IMG/VR virus record: IMGVR_UViG_3300037808_000204
Location: 1 to 37,695 of that record
Source of the DNA: a virus
Strand: one strand, 5' to 3'
Length of the DNA stretch: 37,695 bases
The notes under the pieces were generated by a model that saw only the letters and a list, made by a program, of their open reading frames with translations, was not told where the DNA came from and made no database searches. Below are positions 30,563 through 37,695 of the stretch, one piece after another; the stretch's first letter is position 1; each line of letters opens with the position of its first letter. The position numbers and the translations under genes are program-made.

Positions 30563-33086
30563 ATAGAGCAGGTTGTTCAGGACGCGGTCTCTGTGCTGGC
30601 TCTTGCCCCCCAGTGCCGAGGTTCATTAAAGAGTTAGCAAACCAAGCGTTGATATGACGCCTTGCCTTCATAGGCACCCTGCCGCTAGGCCCTATATCTA
30701 AAGAGAGGAGCGCTTTAAATAGGTCTTCATCAACTATAGAATCTTCTATCAAGCGTCTAGCGGGGTTTACAACACCGGCTGAGAGTAGCTGTTGAAACTT
30801 CTCAGATAATATTGCAGGGCCCTGGATAGTGTTAGTGACTCTTCTACCTACAGCAGCACCAGTCAGCCTAGCTACTAAGACGCCTATCGCTCCAAGGCTC
30901 TCTGCTGTGACGGGTATTCTCTCTCCAGAGACTCTCGCAGTGTCTAGTCTACGGGCAGTTCTAAGAATTCTGTCAAAGCGCCCTCTCTCTTCTTTAGTAT
31001 ACATCTGCATCATAGTAGAGCGTACCTTACGGTCACCAAGGAGCCTGCCTAGTTTACCCCCGTCGATGAAGAGATTACCAGCGGCGTCTGTCTGTGTCGA
31101 AGACGCCCCATTTAGTAAGTATGTTGAGAAGGCGGATTTTAAACCCTGAGTAGCCTCGCCTGTTTCGTCTCTAGCGGCCATACGTAGCAGTTGTTGTACG
31201 TCTCTAGAGGTTGAGCGCGAATTAAGTATTCGATTGAAAGCCTTATCAGGGCCTTCTTCGATGAATATCACTGCTTTGTTTACTCTAGGGTCGGCAAAGC
31301 CTCGCTTGCTCCCGCTCCTTAAACGAAGGTCGTCGCCTGTGCGTATGGCGTGTTGGATATCAGAGCGTAACGTAGGCATCCTGTTTAGTAGGTCAGCGTT
31401 AGAGTTTAAGAAGGTCTGAGCCGCTCTTGGGCTAAACTCATTACTCCTGAAGAAGGTGTGTTTAAGGAACTCCTCCATTGAGCCCTGCACCTCTGGGCTG
31501 CCGTCTACAGCCCTTAGTATACTATCATAGGCTTCTATGTTGCGCCCCCTGCCAGCTCCTAGTGTAGCCGTCAACGTGACAGAAGGGTCTATATAGTCTC
31601 CCCCTGCTCTTCCTCGCTTTAATATCTTACCTACAGTGCCTTGACTGAACCGTTCATTCATCTCTCTAGAGAAGGCCACAGCCGCTGCAACAGGGTTTTC
31701 TTGCCCGCTCTCTACAAAGATATTAGATATGTCTTCAGTAATACTGTCAGCAAGCTCATCAGCCAAACGCGCTCTGTTGTAATTAGGAGTGTCTCCAGCC
31801 CTCGCCACACGAGACTCAGCTCTCAACCTACTCTGCACACCTCTCAGCTCAAAGATGTTAGTGGTGTCTCCAATGAACTTATTATGTTCAGGGTTGAGGA
31901 ACTTAGCCGCTTTAGGCATATCACTTTGTTGTGCCACCGGCAAGCTAGCCACAAGCTCGTTACGGGCCGTCTTGGCTATGTTAACATTGACTAATAAGTC
32001 TTGATCTACTTGGGAGTATAGCTCACGCTCAAATGCCCTAGCGTCCTTTAGAGCGCCCTCTAACTCTTGTCTAACAAATAATTCAGTGCTTTCTCTAACG
32101 TTCTGAGGAGACACTGCAGATATAGAGACGTCAGCATTAGCAGCAGCAGCTTGTAGCCGCGCATCTAATAAGGCTCCATAGTATTGCACTTGCTTATCTA
32201 ACGTGCCCTGTATAGTATCTACATTGGCACCGCCGAAGTTGAAGTCATCAGTGATGGCTTGATTGATACGGGCTAGGTTGTCAGCAGCTTCGTCAGTAAG
32301 TCTACCATCAGCGGCTGCTCTTATCACGGAGTTTTCTAAGTCCATGTAGCCGCGCTCTCCTGTGCGCTGTGCTGTTGTGAAGGAGGCTCCTGGGGTAAAG
32401 TCATCAGAGGTGTTAAGGTTCTGTAGCGCTCTTTCTGGGTCTCCTACTTCCCTCAACCGCGTCCCTGCTCTTGATGTAGCTCCTTCAAGACTGAAAAAGT
32501 CTCTACTCTTCTTAAAGAAATAACGCGTAGGACTAAGCCTTAGCACATTAGGGGCCAACGAAGCGGCTGTTCCGCCTAGTACCTCGCCAATGAACTGTGC
32601 TGCTGGTAAGTCTGGGAAGGCTTTATCAAGAGTGAATCCACTTGCGGCTGCAGCCCCGCCGAACATGCCTTCTGCGGCTGTAGTGCGTAGCGGATTTGCT
32701 TTGAAGGTTTGCCCATATTGGTGCATTAAATTCTGAGCTGCAGTACGGATGCGCCCTGCGCCATTCACTGCAGGTATTCTAGACGAGATAAGACCAAGCC
32801 CTATAGCAATAGGAATAGAGTCTCTAATCCCTTCTCCAGTAGACGTGCCAACAGAATCTCTAAGGACGTTCTCTTCGGCTGGTGCAGGATTAGCAACAGC
32901 AAGAAGCTTTAAACGCTCTCCCGCAGTTAGATCAGGGTTCTGAAGCCCCATCTGTGCTCTTGCTTGAGGGGCTCCATCCATAGCCGACGTCAGTAAGTCC
33001 ATAACTGGGTCGATTACAACACGTCTTACGTCTCCTAAAAAACTACCGGAGGCGTTAGCAAGTTGATTCTTAAGGTCTTGAGCCAT
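30561..33086 (-). CDS. Large ejection/internal virion protein, 841 aa
   Basis: The last late gene and the largest. N-terminal hydrophobic segments (ESIPIAIGLGLISSRIP-like region about 90-105 and Gly/Ala-rich stretches about 135-190) alternate with long Arg/Glu/Ala helices. The C-terminal part has VSGERIPVTAESLGAIGVLVARLTG around 750. Three large genes in a row after the tail nozzle match the pattern of T7 gp14-16 or P22 ejection proteins that leave the virion to form a channel in the cell envelope. No lysozyme motif is apparent. Confidence 0.75.
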   Translation of the reverse strand: MAQDLKNQLANASGSFLGDVRRVVIDPVMDLLTSAMDGAPQARAQMGLQNPDLTAGERLKLLAVANPAPAEENVLRDSVGTSTGEGIRDSIPIAIGLGLISSRIPAVNGAGRIRTAAQNLMHQYGQTFKANPLRTTAAEGMFGGAAAASGFTLDKAFPDLPAAQFIGEVLGGTAASLAPNVLRLSPTRYFFKKSRDFFSLEGATSRAGTRLREVGDPERALQNLNTSDDFTPGASFTTAQRTGERGYMDLENSVIRAAADGRLTDEAADNLARINQAITDDFNFGGANVDTIQGTLDKQVQYYGALLDARLQAAAANADVSISAVSPQNVRESTELFVRQELEGALKDARAFERELYSQVDQDLLVNVNIAKTARNELVASLPVAQQSDMPKAAKFLNPEHNKFIGDTTNIFELRGVQSRLRAESRVARAGDTPNYNRARLADELADSITEDISNIFVESGQENPVAAAVAFSREMNERFSQGTVGKILKRGRAGGDYIDPSVTLTATLGAGRGRNIEAYDSILRAVDGSPEVQGSMEEFLKHTFFRSNEFSPRAAQTFLNSNADLLNRMPTLRSDIQHAIRTGDDLRLRSGSKRGFADPRVNKAVIFIEEGPDKAFNRILNSRSTSRDVQQLLRMAARDETGEATQGLKSAFSTYLLNGASSTQTDAAGNLFIDGGKLGRLLGDRKVRSTMMQMYTKEERGRFDRILRTARRLDTARVSGERIPVTAESLGAIGVLVARLTGAAVGRRVTNTIQGPAILSEKFQQLLSAGVVNPARRLIEDSIVDEDLFKALLSLDIGPSGRVPMKARRHINAWFANSLMNLGTGGQEPAQRPRPEQPAL

Positions 33087-33088
33087 TG

Positions 33089-34336
33089 TTATCTAATCCT
33101 TCTAGAAAGGGCTTCGATGATTGAAGGGTCTAAGCTGTCTAATACGTCGTCGGGCGTCTCTTCAATAAAGCGGCGCACAGCGCTGTTGGACATGCTTTCA
33201 ACAGACGCGGCGTCGGTTAAAGAGGAAGCAGGTAGGACGGTAGGAAAAATCAAGCCCCTAAACGCCTGAATATCCCTCAACGAGGCCCTGTCCTCAACAA
33301 CTTGGGCAGGCGCTGTCGTCACATCTGCTATACTTCTCTGTAGTTTAACTTCTTCGCTCTCTAAGAACTTATCTGCAGCGGCTAGATTGATCTGCATAGC
33401 CGCTGGTGACTCTATTGTGCTTGGTGTTATCTTTAGGTTTCTCTTAATACGAAGCTGCTCTCCTTCAGGGAAGCGTCTGTTCAGGGCGAGAGAGCGTATT
33501 AAAGCGTTCTCAGCTATCTGGAGCGTCTGCCTCGCCTCTGTCTTCTCTTCATTAAGAAACGCAGGAGATATATTACTCATAACCCTACCAAAGAACTCTG
33601 AAGTGACGTTCCACAGTCCTGTGCCCTGCTCCGCTGCTTCTGATAAGCTCATACCGTCGGGAAGCTCTAGAGTTGTCTCAGGCTCGTTAGGTACAGCAGG
33701 ACTCCCCTGTGCTGCTTGGCGGCGGGGTTGGAGGCGAATTACACCACCTTCGCTGCCTGTAAGAGCGGCTAGTTTATCAGTGAGCTGTGCGCTACCGTCT
33801 TCCAAGTTCTCTAGCTGAATAGTGCCGTCGGTCACTCCCGTTGCCCAGTCGTTAGCCTGCTGCGTGCTTATTTCATATTTGCGCTCTAAGATGGCACTAA
33901 GTCTCGCTATCTTTGCCTCAGGCGCTGACGGTGTTGCTGCTAAGCGAGAGGCGGTGCTTTTCTGTGCCTCCGCCATTGCCGTACGCGCGTCTGCGTCTTG
34001 TTGTGCTCTGTCCTGCTCAGCCAACATAGTCTTTATCTTCAAAGCAGCTGTCTGGTCTATTTGACCAATACGGGCTAAGGAGGCTGTCCTGGCTTCAGGG
34101 GTTGAGAAGTCGGAAGACTGTAGCGTCTGCTCTAATTGCTCTCCCTGTGTACGTGTGTCTATGCCTAATAGATTACCCGCGCTTCTTCGTATAGTTCTTG
34201 CGTTGGCGGGCTGTAGTAAAGCGGCTGTATGTCCCAACTGACCTATACCACCAGCTCTATCCAGACCTGCTTGTCTATCCTGCGCTCCTGTGTTAGGAAT
34301 AACGTCTTCAAACATTTTTAATATATCAATAGGCAT
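33089..34336 (-). CDS. Ejection/internal virion protein, 415 aa
   Basis: Helix-rich and highly charged, with ALKIKTMLAEQDRAQQDADAR near 95-115, a middle segment with helical IARLSAILERKYEISTQQAN, and a C-terminal helix (PSIIEALSRRIR). No membrane segment. It follows the 292-aa gene by three bases and precedes the 841-aa gene by two. Its position in the three-gene ejection block suggests an internal virion protein. Confidence 0.7.
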   Translation of the reverse strand: MPIDILKMFEDVIPNTGAQDRQAGLDRAGGIGQLGHTAALLQPANARTIRRSAGNLLGIDTRTQGEQLEQTLQSSDFSTPEARTASLARIGQIDQTAALKIKTMLAEQDRAQQDADARTAMAEAQKSTASRLAATPSAPEAKIARLSAILERKYEISTQQANDWATGVTDGTIQLENLEDGSAQLTDKLAALTGSEGGVIRLQPRRQAAQGSPAVPNEPETTLELPDGMSLSEAAEQGTGLWNVTSEFFGRVMSNISPAFLNEEKTEARQTLQIAENALIRSLALNRRFPEGEQLRIKRNLKITPSTIESPAAMQINLAAADKFLESEEVKLQRSIADVTTAPAQVVEDRASLRDIQAFRGLIFPTVLPASSLTDAASVESMSNSAVRRFIEETPDDVLDSLDPSIIEALSRRIR

Positions 34337-34339
34337 GGT

Positions 34340-35218
34340 TTAGAATCCTTGAGAGTAGTACTTGTCGATTAGGTTGCTAAAGAAGTTACCTTCTGAGCCT
34401 TGGCCTAAGACCGAAGAAGACTGCGTTGCTGCTCCTCCTAGAAGAGACTGCAGTGCAGCCGTTATAGTATTCATCTGGCCTGCTTGTAGATTTGCGGCGA
34501 CACCCTCAGCTCCTAGCTTAGCCTGTAAGCCTGCTTCTGACAACGCACTTCCTAGCTGCGCGCCTTGTCTATCACCAGCACCAATAATATCAGCAATAGG
34601 CATACCTGCTGTAATAGACTGTAAAAGCTCCTGTTGCGGTCTATAGCCAGCCTCTATTAAGCTCTGGCCTATCTGAGCCTCTCTAGCCTGTTCCTGTCCG
34701 GCTAAGCCTATAGACTGTACGCCTGAGCTTAATCTACTCTCTTCTATAGCCTTAGCCATAGCCAGCTGCTCTGGTGTTCCTCCAAAGGCTGAGGTACGTA
34801 CACCACTGCGTCCTTGGTTGAATAGCCTCTCCTCAAGACCAAGCATATCACGCTCTCTTCCAGGCTGCTGTAAAGCCTCTAACCTGTCAAAGATGTCGGT
34901 CTCTCTCTGCCCTATGTTGCCTAAGCCACTCACAAAGCCTCTACCGCTGTTCACCAGCTGTTTGCTTAGAGCATCAGCGTCAGGGCTTAGGTTCATGTTA
35001 AAGGCTGTACCGCCCGTCACAGGGTCTCTAGTAGTCCCTGATGTACCCATTACAGACGATGTAGCAAAGGGCTTAAACCTAGACCGCTCCGTAGATTTAT
35101 CACCCAGCGTCTGAGAGAGGGTCAAAGCATCTGAGCCTACGTCTCGGACGTTCTGGATGTTCTCATTATCAGCGTAGAGAGAAGTACCCAACGATACGAT
35201 GTCACTTAAAAGACCCAT
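34340..35218 (-). CDS. Ejection/internal virion protein, 292 aa
   Basis: Starts MGLLSDIVSLGTSLYADNE; the rest has Gln/Ala/Gly-rich helical sequence such as LAGQEQAREAQIGQSLIEAG and ending KYYSQGF. It is the first of the three ejection-type genes and lies directly after the tail nozzle gene (TAATG). Similar proteins in other podoviruses are small internal virion proteins. Function by position. Confidence 0.65.
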   Translation of the reverse strand: MGLLSDIVSLGTSLYADNENIQNVRDVGSDALTLSQTLGDKSTERSRFKPFATSSVMGTSGTTRDPVTGGTAFNMNLSPDADALSKQLVNSGRGFVSGLGNIGQRETDIFDRLEALQQPGRERDMLGLEERLFNQGRSGVRTSAFGGTPEQLAMAKAIEESRLSSGVQSIGLAGQEQAREAQIGQSLIEAGYRPQQELLQSITAGMPIADIIGAGDRQGAQLGSALSEAGLQAKLGAEGVAANLQAGQMNTITAALQSLLGGAATQSSSVLGQGSEGNFFSNLIDKYYSQGF

Positions 35219-36738
35219 TATAGAACCCTTCCTATAGTTGCTTGTATTTCAAATTGTTGTATTGAGAAGGACTCGTCGTTGATCGTCGTAGTCGCTCCTG
35301 TTGTTAAGACTTTACCGCTTCCGCCAGCTGTAGTAGAAGTGGATAGTAGAGCTATAGAGGCTGAGAACTCAGAAACCCCATACTCGCCTACTCCAAACTC
35401 TGCTATGCTGTTGTTTGGCACAGCTATTGTAGAGGTGGTGTAGTTAGAATTATAATCCCAAGACCACTTAACAACGACGTCATAGCCGCTGCCGTTATCT
35501 AGGGTTAAATCAAAGTTCTTTAGAAACTTCAGGTTTCCAGGTACTCCGAAGGACAGAGGATGCGTCAGCCATGATAGGTCATACGTGTATGTATCACTGT
35601 CTAAATAGCCTCCATACTGCTCTAAGCCTCTGCTCGTACCTATGTAGAACACACCAGCGTCTGTTCTTATCATTGATAGAGGAACTAAGCTAGACCACGT
35701 AGTTACACGTAGGCTGCCATCCTCTAAGGGATACCGAGTATCAAACACATAGCTTAGAGAGGACGTGGGGAAGGTGAGTACATAGAAGCCCTCATCCTCG
35801 TTGTAGTGTCCTCTAATGTTACTAATCTCACCCCTGTAGATACCTTTAACATCATCATTGACGTTCTTACTGGCATCGCCTATAGGTGCGCTCTTCTCTT
35901 GTATAGTTCTACCTAGAGTACGTAACCCTGAAGCAGATAGGTATAATATGTCTGTGCCTGTGGAGACTACGGAGTCTCTAGCGACACAACCAATGTTCTC
36001 TATGATGTCCACAATAGACATGGTAGAAGGGCTGTCAGCGCCTCCAAAGACCAATATAGACTTCTTACCGAAGACTATCAAGTTACTGTTGTGTTCAATA
36101 AGCGCTGTTATCTCGTCATAGCCTCTAGGCCAGAACTTACGCAGGTCGATGCTTCCAGAGCTTCCTCCTGTCCAAGCTAAGCCATTAAGTAGATCACTCC
36201 ACGATATGACAGACTTCTCAGACGACGTAGAAGCCACAAACAAGCGTCCAAAAGCCGATAAAACTACATCACCCTCTGGTACTGTGCCTGTATAGGCTCC
36301 TTCGTCTTCTACGCGCGCTATTGCCCCTCCTGGGGTGTATACTAGAGGGTTGTGACCAGACTGGAAGAAGTAGTGCTTGTTAGACAACGTAGCACTCTGC
36401 CAGTTATTAGCTGTGACAGTAGCTGCACCTGGAGTGGCATCTACGAGCGTCGTAGTTCCTGTGAAGAGTAGGTTGTTACCACCAGAGAACTGTACAGTAG
36501 TGCCGTCCTCCTGTAGAAACTCACTCATAAACTCCACACCATCAGAGCTGCCTAGTACGGCTGCACCGTTAGTGCTGACTGCTTCCGTACCCTTCCTAGC
36601 TGCTATACGGCCTTTCCTGTCTATTACACAGTTATCAGCCTCTGCAGCAAAGCGTACATCGAGGTCTAATGGGCTGTCTTGTGTATTAAGACCCCAGAAG
36701 CCCGGTGCAGCTAGTACAATGGTTTCTAAGTTAGGCAT
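35218..36738 (-). CDS. Tail nozzle / DNA stabilisation protein, 506 aa
   Basis: Beta-rich protein with repeated short motifs (e.g. KHYFFQSGHNPLVY, RLFVASTSSEKSVISWSDLL, HNSNLIVFGKKSILVFGG) spread over the length, as in P22 gp10-type packaged-DNA stabilisation proteins, which carry beta-propeller-like domains. Equivalent in role to T7 gp12. It would seal the tail tube end. It is coupled to the tube gene by TAATG. Confidence 0.8.
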   Translation of the reverse strand: MPNLETIVLAAPGFWGLNTQDSPLDLDVRFAAEADNCVIDRKGRIAARKGTEAVSTNGAAVLGSSDGVEFMSEFLQEDGTTVQFSGGNNLLFTGTTTLVDATPGAATVTANNWQSATLSNKHYFFQSGHNPLVYTPGGAIARVEDEGAYTGTVPEGDVVLSAFGRLFVASTSSEKSVISWSDLLNGLAWTGGSSGSIDLRKFWPRGYDEITALIEHNSNLIVFGKKSILVFGGADSPSTMSIVDIIENIGCVARDSVVSTGTDILYLSASGLRTLGRTIQEKSAPIGDASKNVNDDVKGIYRGEISNIRGHYNEDEGFYVLTFPTSSLSYVFDTRYPLEDGSLRVTTWSSLVPLSMIRTDAGVFYIGTSRGLEQYGGYLDSDTYTYDLSWLTHPLSFGVPGNLKFLKNFDLTLDNGSGYDVVVKWSWDYNSNYTTSTIAVPNNSIAEFGVGEYGVSEFSASIALLSTSTTAGGSGKVLTTGATTTINDESFSIQQFEIQATIGRVL

Positions 36739-37418
36739 TAAGTCTTCCAGTTAGTGTTGTCAGGTCTATCACCTTCTACAGTCCACTCAGTCTTATCGGG
36801 TCTCTTCTCAGCATCAACCATTATAGCATTTGCTATGTAGGTCTCTGCTAGTTCAAACTGCATCCTACCAGACGTGCCTCCTGTGCTTCCACGCTCGTCT
36901 AAGGCGAAGGCGTAGCAGAGTTGTATTACAGGCTGTGATGGTATCACTAACGTGTCTGTATCAGCTGATAAGGCTACGCCTGTCTTGTCTACGTAGACTT
37001 TGATGTTATACACGCCCGCTGGGGGCACTCTAAGCTGTATCTGTGGGTCTAAATCAGCAGCAGGCTCTACGAAGGCGTAGTGAGTAGGAATACCACTGCT
37101 AGGAGTTGATATATTCTCTTCCTGTCTTATCCTATCAATAGGCCATTCTTTAAGGACTGTGAGGTTTGTGGTGTCAATGATCTGTGTAATGCTACCACCG
37201 TCACCTGCACCGTCGATAGCATAGGTGTCTACGTCTGCTGTAGTGGTGAAGTCTATTTCGTCTTCTAAGCTCAGCCAATCCCACCGCTCTTCCACGTACT
37301 GGCGGGCGTCATTGATGAAGTCACCTATCAGAGTTGAGTAATCTGACTCAGCAACAGTCGCTACTTGATTCTCTCTGAGACGTCTTAATACTTGATTAAC
37401 TGCTTGTAAATATGTCAT
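36738..37418 (-). CDS. Tail tube / adaptor protein A (T7 gp11-like), 226 aa
   Basis: N-terminal helices MTYLQAVNQVLRRLRE and LIGDFINDARQYVEERWDWL, followed by beta strands, are typical of the podovirus tail tubular A / head-completion proteins. It connects portal with the nozzle. ATG overlaps the stop of the repeat protein (TAATG). Length is near T7 gp11 (196 aa). Confidence 0.85.
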   Translation of the reverse strand: MTYLQAVNQVLRRLRENQVATVAESDYSTLIGDFINDARQYVEERWDWLSLEDEIDFTTTADVDTYAIDGAGDGGSITQIIDTTNLTVLKEWPIDRIRQEENISTPSSGIPTHYAFVEPAADLDPQIQLRVPPAGVYNIKVYVDKTGVALSADTDTLVIPSQPVIQLCYAFALDERGSTGGTSGRMQFELAETYIANAIMVDAEKRPDKTEWTVEGDRPDNTNWKT

Positions 37419-37695
37419 TATCCAAAGAGCCTCTTCAGGAGTTGTCTAGTTTGTACCACCTCAGGTTTGAGCACGTCGTTGAACTCAGGCATGAATTCAG
37501 AGAACATGCCGCTCGTCATTGGAGTGCCTATTCCAGCTAGCAGGCCGTTGGTTCCATTAGTGCCGTCGGTTCCATTAGTGCCGTTGGTTCCATTAGTGCC
37601 GTCGGTTCCATTAGTGCCGTTGGTTCCATTAGTGCCGTCGGTTCCATTAGTGCCGTTGGTTCCATTAGTGCCATTGGTTCCATTAGTGCCATTTG
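37418..37695 (-). CDS. Collagen-like / Gly-Thr repeat structural protein, C-terminal part
   Basis: Continuation of the frame that starts at 1530. The unique part (37418-37567) is reached from base 1 when the duplicate 37568-37693 is dropped. It encodes the last Gly-Thr-Asp/Asn triplets and a 42-residue C-terminus (GLLAGIGTPMTSGMFSEF..., ending QLLKRLFG, stop TAA). A non-repetitive, somewhat amphipathic tail after the repeats suggests a trimerisation or attachment domain. Confidence 0.8.
   Translation of the reverse strand, partial: NGTNGTNGTNGTNGTNGTDGTNGTNGTNGTDGTNGTNGTNGTDGTNGTNGLLAGIGTPMTSGMFSEFMPEFNDVLKPEVVQTRQLLKRLFG
37550..37695. repeat. 18-bp tandem repeat, right copy incl. terminal duplicate
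   Basis: Eight 18-base units (37550-37693): one unique (GTC type) then seven identical to 1-126. The final two bases (TG) differ from the expected GG at one position, suggesting a low-quality contig end. Confidence 0.9.

Noticed and set aside
31641-31994. Plus-strand frames opposite the large ejection gene
   Set aside because: No start signals and random composition; they lie against a continuous 841-codon gene.

Overview
This window is an essentially complete genome of a short-tailed double-stranded DNA phage (podovirus, T7-like/P22-like gene content). It carries a small terminase with AT-hook motifs, a large terminase, portal, scaffold, major capsid protein, a T7 gp11-like tail tube/adaptor protein, a large tail nozzle/stabilisation protein, three large ejection-type proteins, and a T7-type replication set: primase-helicase, family A DNA polymerase, probable single-stranded DNA-binding protein and 5'-3' exonuclease. 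I see no integrase, lysogeny repressor, tape measure, tail sheath or phage RNA polymerase, so a lytic phage that uses host RNA polymerase is the simplest reading. A lipobox protein, an M15-type endolysin and a DUF1289 protein point to a Gram-negative, probably proteobacterial, host. I cannot name the host or habitat with confidence.

The first 126 bases are repeated exactly at 37568-37693, inside a low-complexity repeat. Joining base 37567 to base 1 keeps a long minus-strand reading frame open across the junction, giving a 559-residue protein. The map is therefore circular or circularly permuted, about 37.57 kb, and has simply been cut inside a repeat.

Layout: a ~1 kb non-coding control region (about 15.22-16.22 kb) fires two divergent transcription programmes. 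Rightward (16.2-30.4 kb) lie the early and replication genes: a run of small, mostly uncharacterised genes, then primase-helicase, polymerase, DUF1289, SSB, exonuclease, HNH endonucleases, DUF3310, and a late-early block with several envelope-directed proteins. Leftward from 15.2 kb to 1, and through the junction from 37.5 to 30.56 kb, lie the late genes in assembly order: terS, endolysin, HNH, terL, portal, HNH, small genes, scaffold, capsid, terminator, tail fibre module, tail chaperone-like genes, small membrane/lipoprotein genes, a repeat-rich collagen-like protein, tail tube, tail nozzle and three ejection proteins. The two arms converge at a hairpin terminator near 30.54 kb.

Distinctive features are: seven HNH-type nuclease genes (one broken by an in-frame amber codon), four of which share a Cys4 finger module; a conserved leader hairpin before two of them; a near-identical pair of leftward sigma70 promoters; an apparent ATT start codon on the tail fibre gene; a 64-fold Gly-Thr dipeptide repeat; and a possible secreted/membrane protein cassette at 27.4-29.5 kb. 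Most small genes overlap by ATGA or TAATG, so translation is strongly coupled. ATG is not universal: TTG, GTG and one ATT start are used.
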